Part shown: one piece after another, positions 7,598 to 14,358 of the stretch
Layout: each line of letters begins with the position of its first letter
Position numbering within the stretch: the first letter of the stretch is position 1
Assembly (NCBI GenBank): GCA_030615145.1
Contig: JAUWZT010000046.1
Location: forward strand, 1-16,903
DNA length: 16,903 nt
From: Promethearchaeota archaeon
Lineage (GTDB): Archaea; Asgardarchaeota; Lokiarchaeia; Sigyniarchaeales; SOKP01
Reading direction: 5' to 3'
The notes under the pieces: model-generated
What the model was told of the DNA's origin: nothing
The model's input: the letters and a program-made list of their open reading frames with translations, nothing else
The model's database searches: none
Position numbers and translations under genes: made by a program

Positions 7598-7996
7598 ATG
7601 GTAAGCAGACTTGACCAAGTTCTCAAAGAATTAAATGATAATGGTAATTTTAGAGCTTCTCTTTTTGCTACAAATGCAGGACTAGTTTTAGCATCGCAAA
7701 AATCAGAAGACATTGATGAGCGGGTTGTTGCGGCAATGGGCTCATTATTAAGTGATGCTGCATCAAACGCGTCTGAGGAAATGAATTTATCCCTACTTTC
7801 TAGTATAAAGATTAAATATTCAGAAGATTTTATTATTTGCCGAAATATAATTATGTCAGATAAAAAAACGCAATTCATTTTAGCGGTCCTATCAAAAAGT
7901 CCGGAATCTAATGAAATTGAATCTTATTACGACCAACTCCTCGATTGGGCGGTTGAAAACGCTACGCCAGATTTAGAAAAGTTGTCTTCCATTTAA
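7598..7996 (+). CDS. Roadblock/LC7-domain protein
   Basis: The 132 residues fit one Roadblock/LC7 domain plus a short tail. A first helix (RLDQVLKELNDN) is followed by a strand with FRASLFATNAGLVLASQ at about 18-34, the central helix VVAAMGSLLSDAASNASEEM at 43-62, then strands LSSIKIKYSEDFIICRNI and TQFILAVLS and a final helix. These proteins bind small GTPases or act in their regulation, as with MglB and the eukaryotic dynein light chain and Ragulator subunits. Asgard archaea are known to be rich in them. No GTPase gene is adjacent here, so the partner is unknown. The gene has its own apparent promoter. Confidence 0.85.
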   Translation: MVSRLDQVLKELNDNGNFRASLFATNAGLVLASQKSEDIDERVVAAMGSLLSDAASNASEEMNLSLLSSIKIKYSEDFIICRNIIMSDKKTQFILAVLSKSPESNEIESYYDQLLDWAVENATPDLEKLSSI

Positions 7997-8000
7997 ATAA

Positions 8001-8032
8001 CATCAGTTTTTCTAATAATTCTCTTTTCTTAT
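8001..8032. terminator. T/A-rich convergent terminator region
   Basis: Between the convergent Roadblock and hydrolase genes, the plus strand has repeated T runs (AGTTTTTC, CTCTTTTCTT), as expected for archaeal termination after 7996. No hairpin is evident. The opposite gene ends at 8051, so the 54-base gap must serve both ends. Confidence 0.35.
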
Positions 8033-8050
8033 TAAAGATCTTATAATATC

Positions 8051-8713
8051 TTATTTTGTAATCGAATTGTAGAATTTGCTTACTTCTTGCGCGATATTTT
8101 CTTCAAATCCCGAGTAAAAATGGTCGGCTCCATTAATAATCTTATACATTTTTGGTTCTAAATAGAAATTATAATGGTTTTCAAAATTTTCATAGAGAGC
8201 TAGCGTATCTCGATTTCCTTGAATAAACAATTTTGGTTTTTTAGTTTGAGAAAGCTCCTTATATTTTGAGCCCATAAAATCCCAAGGAAAAGAAATTGCA
8301 CAATAACCAATTATTTTCTCAGAAAAATTTACAACAGAACAGCCAATAGCGGCGCCGTAGGAATAACCACAGATCATTATTTTTTCAATATTCTTCTCGT
8401 TTATTAAAAAATCAACACAAGCTTTCACATCGCTTAACTCACCCTTTCCGCTAGTATGACTTCCTGTTGAACTTCCTACTCCCCTGAAATTAAACCGTAA
8501 ACATGAAATCTTATTTTGAACACACATATCAAAAACGCCAGATACGACGTTGTTATACATATTGCCCCCATATTTTCCCTTTTTAGGGTTTCAAACCCAG
8601 AAAAATTGAGGATGTGGGTGACAAATTAATACAACAGACTGGGAAGACTGAAAAATCTCGGCTTCAAGCCTAATTTCATTAGTTTCAATAAATATTTTAT
8701 CAATGCCTAGCAT
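8051..8713 (-). pseudogene. Alpha/beta hydrolase (KANL3/dienelactone-hydrolase-like) interrupted by a 33-nt insertion with TGA
   Basis: Read from ATG at 8713, the frame encodes an alpha/beta hydrolase: a first strand ending VVLICHPHPQ, then RFNFRGVGSSTGSHTSGKGE, the nucleophile elbow GYSYGAA, the acid region QGNRDTL and the catalytic His in GADHFYSG. In relatives as I know them, HPHP-x is followed directly by YGGxMxNNVV. Here 11 codons (8573-8605), one of them TGA at 8591-8593, separate HPHPQ from YGGNMYNNVV. Without them the protein would be about 209 residues, normal for the group. The frame is the same on both sides. Translation from the internal ATG at 8560 would give 169 residues lacking the first strand and oxyanion-hole segment, so it would probably be inactive. 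It could be a pseudogene, an RNA-processed gene or a sequence error. Confidence 0.75.
8572..8607. repeat. Palindromic mini-insertion flanked by a 3-bp direct repeat ATT
   Basis: On the plus strand, ATT (8572-8574) and ATT (8605-8607) flank a 30-base segment. Inside are the perfect inverted repeat GGGTTT-C-AAACCC at 8586-8598 and, around it, the partly matching arms ATTTTC (8572-8577) and GAAAAAT (8600-8606). The TGA stop of the interrupted hydrolase falls exactly in the hairpin loop. No second copy is seen in the window. I tried to fold a canonical archaeal bulge-helix-bulge splice motif at the ends and did not obtain one. Confidence 0.5.
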
Positions 8714-8727
8714 AATTTTAATTAGTG

Positions 8728-8755
8728 TTTAATCTATTTAATCTATAATAATCTT
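8728..8755. promoter_or_regulatory. Divergent hydrolase/nadC promoter with tandem 9-bp repeats
   Basis: The 58-base gap between the divergent hydrolase (ATG at 8713) and nadC (ATG at 8772) contains TTTAATCTA twice in tandem (8728-8736, 8737-8745) and a degenerate third unit TAATAATCTTA. TATA-like cores lie about 25-35 bases from both starts, so both transcripts would have very short or no leaders. The repeats overlap both candidate TATA boxes, which is where a regulator would block or steer TBP. Confidence 0.45.
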
Positions 8756-8771
8756 AAAGAATCTGGTAAAA

Positions 8772-9626
8772 ATGAGTTTTAATCGCATTTTAATTGAAAA
8801 AAAAATAAGAGAGTTTTTGCACGAAGATTGTATGTTTATTGATATTAGTTCAAAATCAATCCCTATGGATTCAATTTCGTCCGCCAAGATTATTGCTAAA
8901 AGTGACGGGTATTTATCGGGTATAGAAGAAATCGAGATATTATTTCATGTTTTAGAAGTTGATGTTACTCTCAAGAAAGAAGATGGCGCTCAAATCCAAA
9001 ATGGCGATGTAATAGTGGAATTACGTGGAAAAACTAAAGATATCTTGTTAGGCGAAAGAGTGGGTTTAAATCTTATGAGCCATATGAGTGCAATTACCTC
9101 AACAACGCGTAAATTTGTTAAGATAATTGAGAAATCTGGGAAAATAGTTAAAATAGCATGTACTAGAAAAACCCTTCCCGGTTTACGATTATTTGAAAAA
9201 AAAGCTGTAGATTTTGGAAAAGGAGATACCCATCGTTTTAACTTAGATGATATGGTGCTTTTAAAGTCAACACACCTAAAATTTTATAACGGAAATGTCG
9301 CAGAACTTCTCAAAAACGTGAAAAACAACGTTAGTTTCACAAAAAAGATAGAAGTTGAAGTGGAAAAAGTTGAGGATGTTCTAATTGCTGTACAATACGG
9401 AGCAGATATAATAATGCTAGATAATATGAATCCCGATAGCGTACAAGATGCGATTAACTTACTAAAAAAGCATGATTTACGCGAAAATGTCATTATTGAA
9501 GTTTCGGGAAATATTACGCAAGATAACATAGTTGACTATTTAATTTCCGAGCCTGATATAATAAGTACAAGCGTGCTCACGCAAAAACCTACCGAATTTG
9601 TAGATTTTTCACTTCGATTTGATTAA
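8772..9626 (+). CDS. nadC: Nicotinate-nucleotide diphosphorylase (quinolinate phosphoribosyltransferase)
   Basis: NadC makes nicotinate mononucleotide from quinolinate and PRPP in de novo NAD synthesis. The 284 residues fit. Visible blocks are GERVGLNLMSHMSAI at 94-108 (Arg96), TRKTLPGLR at 131-139 (Arg132, Lys133), GKGDTHRFNLDD at 149-160 (His154, Arg155), LLKSTH at 163-168 (Lys165, His168), IEVEVE at 193-198, GADIIMLDNM at 210-219 (Asp217) and EVSGNI at 243-248. Deviations from the usual DTRKT, KDNH and LTHS motifs are CTRKT, KSTH and LTQK. The phosphate- and carboxylate-binding basic residues are kept, so activity is likely. A ModD-type paralogue is a less likely alternative. nadA and nadB are not in the window. 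Confidence 0.87.
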   Translation: MSFNRILIEKKIREFLHEDCMFIDISSKSIPMDSISSAKIIAKSDGYLSGIEEIEILFHVLEVDVTLKKEDGAQIQNGDVIVELRGKTKDILLGERVGLNLMSHMSAITSTTRKFVKIIEKSGKIVKIACTRKTLPGLRLFEKKAVDFGKGDTHRFNLDDMVLLKSTHLKFYNGNVAELLKNVKNNVSFTKKIEVEVEKVEDVLIAVQYGADIIMLDNMNPDSVQDAINLLKKHDLRENVIIEVSGNITQDNIVDYLISEPDIISTSVLTQKPTEFVDFSLRFD

Positions 9627-9637
9627 ATGTGAATTAA

Positions 9638-10030
9638 TTAATCGATTATAACTTCGTGGATTGAGCTTATTATGTCTTTAATCTTAACAATCGCTTGGTA
9701 AAGATCCTTAATAATTCCGAATTCTCCTACTACTAAAACAATTTCAATTTTTTTTTCTGCAATTCTCCAATCGGTGACGGCCTTAATTATCGAGTGAAAT
9801 TTATGATAAAGCTCAGAGATCTCATCTGCAATAGGTTCTTTAAACGGATAGACAAGATTTATTGACATAATTCGATATCCTTCTAAATTTTCAAATTTTT
9901 CATAGTTTTCAATGAATTTTATTATTGCATCTCTTAATGCTTCGCTTTTTGAATTAAATCCGCTCTGATTTCGAACTTTTTCAAACCTATCAAGTAAATC
10001 CTCACTTACTTGTAAAGAAATAATTTTCAT
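9638..10030 (-). CDS. NikR-like ribbon-helix-helix regulator without nickel ligands
   Basis: The 130 residues have NikR layout. An N-terminal ribbon-helix-helix (MKIISLQVSEDLLDRFEKVR, then the turn GFNSKSEALRDAIIKFIENY) is followed by an ACT-like regulatory domain (YRIMSINLVYPF; helix; TDWRIAEKKIEIVLVVGEFGIIKDLYQAI). NikR binds nickel with His76, His87, His89 and Cys95 (E. coli numbering). Here one His (His76) lies in the first region, but the HxH pair aligns to Trp88-Arg89 and the Cys position to Lys/Ile at 94-95. It is therefore probably not a nickel sensor and may bind another ligand or none. It ends 11 bases from the convergent nadC stop and has its own TATA-like TTTTATAG at about 10039-10047. 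The target genes are unknown; the upstream aldolase pair and nadC are candidates by proximity only. Confidence 0.8.
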   Translation of the reverse strand: MKIISLQVSEDLLDRFEKVRNQSGFNSKSEALRDAIIKFIENYEKFENLEGYRIMSINLVYPFKEPIADEISELYHKFHSIIKAVTDWRIAEKKIEIVLVVGEFGIIKDLYQAIVKIKDIISSIHEVIID

Positions 10031-10092
10031 TATAAAATCTATAAAAGTATTTTATGTTAAAAGTTTTGAAGAATTCCACACACACAATTTGT

Positions 10093-10923
10093 CTATAAAA
10101 ATCGGTTAATATAATCGATGCTTTCTTGTAATTTCTTATTTGAGGATAATTCTATAATTAAAGCCCCTTTATAGTTGTAACTGTTGATAATCTCTAAGAT
10201 TTCTTTAAATTTGACTTTTCCACTGCCTAGAGGAGGGTGTGTATCGGTTTCTTTAGTGAAATTCTCAACTAGATGTACGTTCTTGATAATGTTATGAGAT
10301 GTTTCCCATAAATCCTCTACATTTCCGTCGTTAGTATAGAAATGACTCGTATCGTATGTAAGAAAAAGATCGGTTCTATTAATTTTCCTTAATATTTCGT
10401 AAATATTATTTTCGTCTAACATAATATTAGTATTTTTGGGCATATTTTCTAAGCAAATCGTTAAATTAAGGTTTTTTGTGAAATCTAATAAAGTCTCAAT
10501 CGCCTTGGTTAATTGAATTTTGTTATATTCTCTAATTGATTCTATCAGAAAATTCGCTAAACCTGGATGTATTGTCATCATATTAACATTTACTTCTTCA
10601 CAAAGTTTAGATGTTTCAATATAGGCTTCTACTGAAGCTTGAGAAATCGAATTATTGTGGGAACACAAATTTACATCGATAAAAGGACCATGAACTTGCT
10701 TTTTCATAGAATAAGAACTCATCAAGTCAACGAATTTTTGTTTAATCTCGTCTATAAATATATTTTGTGGATCTATAACTATTTCTACTACAGCAATGTC
10801 TTGTTCTTCGGCAAAATTAAGACATGCTTCTGTAGATTTAGACAATAAATCATCAACATTCTTCCACTTGTTACTAAGTCCAAAATCGATAATATCTCCT
10901 AAAGAACTGATACCTAATTCCAT
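10093..10923 (-). CDS. Sugar phosphate isomerase/epimerase-like TIM barrel (AP endonuclease 2 family fold)
   Basis: This is a xylose-isomerase-like TIM barrel of 276 residues. Its metal-site pattern is complete: VHGPF with His78, TIHPG with His119, CLENMP with Glu159, TYDTSHF with Asp191 and His194, NVHLVEN with His217, HPPLGSGKVKF with His229, and IIELS with Glu258. The family includes endonuclease IV, sugar isomerases and epimerases, and hydroxypyruvate isomerase; the KVKFKEIL block is typical of the isomerase type. The start is uncertain: ATG at 10923 gives MELGISSLGD, a usual opening, while TTG at 10932 overlaps the stop of the preceding class II aldolase gene. The overlap or near overlap shows one transcript, and a TGAT element lies shortly upstream of the ATG. 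A carbohydrate substrate is inferred from context. Confidence 0.82.
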   Translation of the reverse strand: MELGISSLGDIIDFGLSNKWKNVDDLLSKSTEACLNFAEEQDIAVVEIVIDPQNIFIDEIKQKFVDLMSSYSMKKQVHGPFIDVNLCSHNNSISQASVEAYIETSKLCEEVNVNMMTIHPGLANFLIESIREYNKIQLTKAIETLLDFTKNLNLTICLENMPKNTNIMLDENNIYEILRKINRTDLFLTYDTSHFYTNDGNVEDLWETSHNIIKNVHLVENFTKETDTHPPLGSGKVKFKEILEIINSYNYKGALIIELSSNKKLQESIDYINRFL

Positions 10924-10928
10924 AGAAA

Positions 10929-11615
10929 TCAACTATTTGATTTTTTACTCCTCATTTTTCGTGGATAACAAGCAAATAATCCGTTAAACATCTTCTCGTG
11001 TTCTTCAAGGTTTTCCTCAGGGATTGTTAATGGGTCTCCAATTTGCAGTGCACCCCAATACACTTTTGCCAACTTTTCTAATATTATTGCAAACCGAACT
11101 GCATGATCAACAGATTTTCCGCATATGATTGCTCCATGATTTGCAAGTATCGCTGCGTTATTTCTACCTAACGCTTTCAACGCATTTGGTCCCATTTCTT
11201 CTGTGTGGGCTTCAGTAATTTCAGTACATCGAATTTCTCCACCAAGGAAAATCAATTGTTGTTCCATTATAATTGGAATGCCTCTTCTTAGAACTGAAAG
11301 CATAGAAATATAAGGAGAATGATTGTGGATAACACATTTAACTTTAGGTCTATCCTTATAAACGGCTAGATGCATTTTAACTTCCGTGGATGGAATTTTA
11401 CCTGAGCCTAATACATTTCCATCTAAATCCATATGGACAATTAGCTCAGGACTTAACAAGTTATATTTTGTTGAAGTGGGAGTGGAAAGTATTTCATTTT
11501 TATTGATTCTTACACTAACATTACCTTCTCCATCCTCAACTAACCCTTTACTATATATCTCTTGAGCGCCTCTTACAACCGTTTTTCGAAGTTGTTCTAA
11601 CTTATCCGTTTCCAT
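10929..11615 (-). CDS. Class II aldolase/adducin family protein (L-fuculose-phosphate aldolase-like)
   Basis: This is a 228-residue class II aldolase, a zinc enzyme that cleaves sugar phosphates to DHAP plus an aldehyde. Blocks present are GEGNVSVR at 29-36 (phosphate site), STEVKMHLAVYKDRPKV with Glu78 as candidate catalytic base, VIHNHSPY with zinc ligands His97 and His99, and ILANHGAIICG with His160. FucA and the methanogen MJ1418-type enzymes (which supply lactaldehyde for coenzyme F420) belong to this family, as do aldolases of 5'-deoxyribose salvage; the substrate cannot be decided from sequence. Its end overlaps the following TIM-barrel gene, so an isomerase-aldolase pair is likely. 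There is no clear ribosome binding site at the ATG. Confidence 0.87.
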   Translation of the reverse strand: METDKLEQLRKTVVRGAQEIYSKGLVEDGEGNVSVRINKNEILSTPTSTKYNLLSPELIVHMDLDGNVLGSGKIPSTEVKMHLAVYKDRPKVKCVIHNHSPYISMLSVLRRGIPIIMEQQLIFLGGEIRCTEITEAHTEEMGPNALKALGRNNAAILANHGAIICGKSVDHAVRFAIILEKLAKVYWGALQIGDPLTIPEENLEEHEKMFNGLFACYPRKMRSKKSNS

Positions 11616-11793
11616 ATGATTTTAAATTAAAGATTGATTAAAAATGTATTACATAGAATTAGATATTCATTAGAGATGAATTATGTGATTTTGCAATTTT
11701 AAATTAATAATTCAACATAGTCTAACTTTTTTTATTTTATTTGGAAATACTAACAATGTCTAAATTAGTGCAATTTATTAAAAACGATTAAAA

Positions 11794-12882
11794 ATGAGCC
11801 ATTTTATCTTACATTGCGACTTAGATTGCTTTTTTGCTGCTGTTGAGGAACGAGATAACCCAAAATATATAGGAAAACCTATAGTAATAGGAGCAGACCC
11901 AAAAGAGGGAAAGGGAAGAGGTGTAGTCAGTACCTGTAACTATGAGGCTCGAAAATTCGGACTCCATTCTGCGATACCTATATCCCAAGCTTATAAAAGA
12001 TGTCCTCATGGCATCTATCTTCATCCCAATTTTGAGAAATACCATAAAGCCTCAAAAGAAGTAATGGCGATTGTTAATTCCTATTCAGATATGTTTCAAC
12101 AGGTAAGTATTGACGAGGCATATCTAGACATAACAGATAAGTGTATAAATTATAAAGAAGTTAGAGATTTAGCTGAAAAATTAAAAAATGAAGTACATAA
12201 TAAAGTAGGCATAACAATCTCGATTGGGTGTGCTTCGACTAAATCTATAGCAAAAATAGCTTCTGATTGTAATAAACCTAATGGAATTACCGTAGTTGAA
12301 CCTGAAAAAATAAAAAGTTTTTTGAAAAATTTAGATATTACCCGAATTCCCGGAATTGGATCCAAGTCCAAACTATATTATAATAAAAAAGGCATTAATA
12401 AGATTGGTGATATTATCAATACTCCGCTACATAAAATGATTCAATTGTTTGGCAAAAATGGTGAATGGGTATGGAAAGTTGCTACTGGTTTTGATAATAG
12501 AGAAGTGAAAGAAATTCACGGTGATAGCAAATCTATTAGCAAGGAACGAACTTTTTATGAGGATACGGACGATTTCAAAGTAATTTTGACTAAACTTGAA
12601 GAATTAAATAATAAAATTCATAAAAAATTAATTAAAAATAAGATTTTTTATCGGACGGTAACTTTAAAAATAAGACTTGAAGGATTTTTAACATACACTC
12701 GCTCAAAATCTTTTGCTCATCATATTCAAGATAAGAATAAAGTAATGAGAGTAATTGTTGATTTATTAAATCAATTTTCTATAATGAACAAGAAAGTTAG
12801 ACTCGTTGGCATTAAATTATCAAATCTAGAAAAAGCTCCAAGTGTAATACAAACTAAATTAATACATTATTTAGCAGTTTAA
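11794..12882 (+). CDS. dinB: DNA polymerase IV (Y-family translesion polymerase)
   Basis: DinB/Dbh/Dpo4-type polymerase of 362 residues copies past damaged bases. The N-terminal palm block LHCDLDCFFAAVEERDNP has the metal ligand Asp9 and the steric-gate aromatic Phe14. GVVSTCNYEARKFGL and the catalytic QVSIDEAYLD (Asp107, Glu108) follow. ISIGCASTKSIAKIASD and the helix-hairpin-helix thumb (IPGIGSKSK) lead into the little-finger domain with KSISKERTF. The C-terminus ends QTKLIHYLAV; Q353-x-x-L-x-x-Y-L resembles a PCNA-binding PIP box, as expected for an archaeal Y-family enzyme. The start is ATG at 11794, with AT tracts (AATTTATTAAAA, about 11771) close upstream, so a leaderless or very short-leader transcript is possible. 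Confidence 0.95.
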   Translation: MSHFILHCDLDCFFAAVEERDNPKYIGKPIVIGADPKEGKGRGVVSTCNYEARKFGLHSAIPISQAYKRCPHGIYLHPNFEKYHKASKEVMAIVNSYSDMFQQVSIDEAYLDITDKCINYKEVRDLAEKLKNEVHNKVGITISIGCASTKSIAKIASDCNKPNGITVVEPEKIKSFLKNLDITRIPGIGSKSKLYYNKKGINKIGDIINTPLHKMIQLFGKNGEWVWKVATGFDNREVKEIHGDSKSISKERTFYEDTDDFKVILTKLEELNNKIHKKLIKNKIFYRTVTLKIRLEGFLTYTRSKSFAHHIQDKNKVMRVIVDLLNQFSIMNKKVRLVGIKLSNLEKAPSVIQTKLIHYLAV

Positions 12883-12885
12883 TTC

Positions 12886-12925
12886 GGATTTTTTAACTAC
12901 TTTTTATGATTTTGCTTGATTTTAT
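12886..12925 (+). terminator. T-rich candidate terminator after dinB
   Basis: T runs GGATTTTTTAAC, ACTTTTTATG and GATTTTGCTTGATTTTAT follow the dinB stop without a hairpin, fitting archaeal termination. The rest of the 115-base gap holds the promoter of the next gene. Confidence 0.35.
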
Positions 12926-12964
12926 TATCATATTCATCAATCAGATTTATTTCTTAGAAACTTA

Positions 12965-12975
12965 AAATATAAATA
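12965..12975 (+). promoter_or_regulatory. TATA box of the seven-helix protein gene, probably leaderless
   Basis: AAATATAAATA is centred about 28 bases before the ATG at 12998, the usual TATA-to-start distance in archaea. Transcription should therefore begin at or within a few bases of the start codon. No ribosome binding site precedes the ATG, which agrees with a leaderless mRNA. Confidence 0.55.
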
Positions 12976-12997
12976 CTTCTACTTTTTAATAATTTAT

Positions 12998-13741
12998 ATG
13001 GCTAACTTACAATTCGTTGGGATGGTCTTTGAAACTTTTATTATCTTAATAGCGTTGATTTTTCTAGTCTTAATCCTAATGAAATATTACGAAAAGAAAC
13101 ACCAGTTAACTTTGTATCTCTTCTTAATTTTCCTAAACTACGTAATTGCAATTATATTTTCTTGGTTATCGAAGGTTATTGTGTTATATTCTGGAATCGA
13201 TTATGTATATAACACCATCCTTCCAGATCCTGGTACATTATTGTCCTGGATTCTACTTAGAATAACTGATTTTAGAATAAGTTTTGTATTCTTGTCTATT
13301 GGTATTTATCTCTCATACATTTTCAAAGTAAAAATTTTCGGAAAAGGATACAATAAGGTTTTAAGAATTATCATAACGCTTTATGCGATTATTACCGCAG
13401 GATTTGCTTTATTTGTATATCAGAGAGGAAATACGCTATACGATGTTTTTGCTTTTCTATTTATTTTCATATTTATGACAATAATTTACATACCCTTTTT
13501 CATAGCCTCCTTTCAATCATATAAAGATACAGATAATAAGGTTTTTAAAACAGCCTTTTTATCTTTAGCAATAATGGCCATATTCTTTATTCTTGTGCCA
13601 TTAAGTTTTTTAATTGATCGAATACTTATTTTGGCAGGAGGACCGGGATTTTCGTTATTCTACTTTTTAGCTTGGATTTTTGTTATTTTTGCCATTTTAG
13701 GTGCTTACTTTGGATATATTAGCCCAAAAAGTGAAAAATAG
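12998..13741 (+). CDS. Seven-transmembrane protein of unknown function
   Basis: I do not recognise this 247-residue protein. Hydrophobic segments lie at about residues 6-28, 36-62, 92-109, 121-141, 148-172, 184-205 and 216-240, giving seven predicted helices. Lysine-rich loops KYYEKKHQ (29-36) and KVKIFGKGYNK (110-120) and the C-terminal SPKSEK suggest the N-terminus is outside and the C-terminus inside. Loop 2-3 (63-91) has GIDYVYNTILPDPG. The layout resembles sensor domains of the 7TM type seen in front of histidine kinases, but no kinase or other soluble domain is attached, so this is only an analogy. A longin-like gene follows 44 bases later, after a run of eight T. Confidence 0.8.
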   Translation: MANLQFVGMVFETFIILIALIFLVLILMKYYEKKHQLTLYLFLIFLNYVIAIIFSWLSKVIVLYSGIDYVYNTILPDPGTLLSWILLRITDFRISFVFLSIGIYLSYIFKVKIFGKGYNKVLRIIITLYAIITAGFALFVYQRGNTLYDVFAFLFIFIFMTIIYIPFFIASFQSYKDTDNKVFKTAFLSLAIMAIFFILVPLSFLIDRILILAGGPGFSLFYFLAWIFVIFAILGAYFGYISPKSEK

Positions 13742-13785
13742 ATTAAATTTAAACCTTTTTTTTCTTATAATATAATAAAAAGACT

Positions 13786-14196
13786 ATGAAAGTTATTCGA
13801 GATATTTGGATTCTAACCGAAAATGGAATTGTTCTTTATCATCGCATATTTGACGAAAATTTGGACGATCAACTTTTTGGTGGGTTAATGAGTGCGTTAA
13901 ATTCATTTGCTGAAGAACTTATTGATAAAGGATTATCTAATTTTGAATTACAAGATAAACGATATACTCTGTTAAAAAAAAATAGAATGCTATTTATAGC
14001 AAATTCAGCGAAAAAAGTAAAAGAAAAAAAAGTTATACAAGAAATGTTATTAATTGCTAGCAATTTTTTCGACCTATACTCAGAGGACTTTTTGCTTAAC
14101 TGGAATCATGATGTAAGTGTTTTTAAGAATTTTGAAAAAGAAATCGAAGATAGCCTAGAAGAAACGATTAAAAAATTCCAAGATGCTTTTTGGTGA
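13786..14196 (+). CDS. Longin-like domain protein
   Basis: The 136 residues show the longin order. Strand 1 IRDIWILTENG (4-14) and strand 2 IVLYHRIF (15-22) are followed by helix 1 LDDQLFGGLMSALNSFAEELI (27-47), strand 3 LSNFELQDKRYTLLKK (50-65), strand 4 NRMLFIANSAKK (66-77) and then two C-terminal helices, the second strongly charged (FKNFEKEIEDSLEETIKKFQ). Longin and Roadblock folds are related and act as GTPase platforms or in vesicle tethering in eukaryotes; Asgard archaea are reported to encode both. There is no signal peptide or membrane segment, so it is cytoplasmic. The assignment is from fold pattern and motif resemblance, not from a search. The preceding seven-helix gene could share its transcript. 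Confidence 0.6.
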   Translation: MKVIRDIWILTENGIVLYHRIFDENLDDQLFGGLMSALNSFAEELIDKGLSNFELQDKRYTLLKKNRMLFIANSAKKVKEKKVIQEMLLIASNFFDLYSEDFLLNWNHDVSVFKNFEKEIEDSLEETIKKFQDAFW

Positions 14197-14312
14197 GCAA
14201 TTTTATAATAGCTTCTCAATCGAATAACTTTCATTATATCTATTTATTAATTCTTCCATAATTTATAATTATAATGCGAATATGTTTAATCTTTTATGGA
14301 ATATAATCTAAA

Positions 14313-14348
14313 CTTATAATAAAGATAATTAACTCGATGAATTGGTGA
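14313..14348 (+). promoter_or_regulatory. Candidate promoter and GGTGA ribosome binding site of the 117-residue gene
   Basis: The 162-base gap after the longin gene is AT-rich. It holds a TATA-like CTTATAATAAAG at about 14313-14325 and GGTGA at 14344-14348, ten bases before the ATG at 14359. The GGTGA match to the 16S anti-Shine-Dalgarno fixes that start. I see no RNA gene or repeat in the remainder. Confidence 0.45.
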
Positions 14349-14358
14349 ATTTAAAAAA

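Noticed and set aside
8573..8605. TGA in the hydrolase as a selenocysteine codon.
   Set aside because: The TGA lies in extra sequence not shared with relatives, is not at a catalytic position, and no SECIS-like element is recognisable; the hairpin is the insertion itself.
8560..8620. Archaeal protein intron with a bulge-helix-bulge motif in the hydrolase.
   Set aside because: Several registers allowed by the AAT repeat were tried by hand; none gave 3-nt bulges flanking a paired 4-bp helix. Not excluded for a non-canonical splice site.
10078..10087. Short CA repeat (CACACACACA) as a functional microsatellite.
   Set aside because: It is only five units long, between two genes, with no link to a start or stop; too short to interpret.
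10639..10987. Two plus-strand frames opposite the TIM-barrel and aldolase genes.
   Set aside because: They overlap well supported minus-strand genes and show no protein-like motif.
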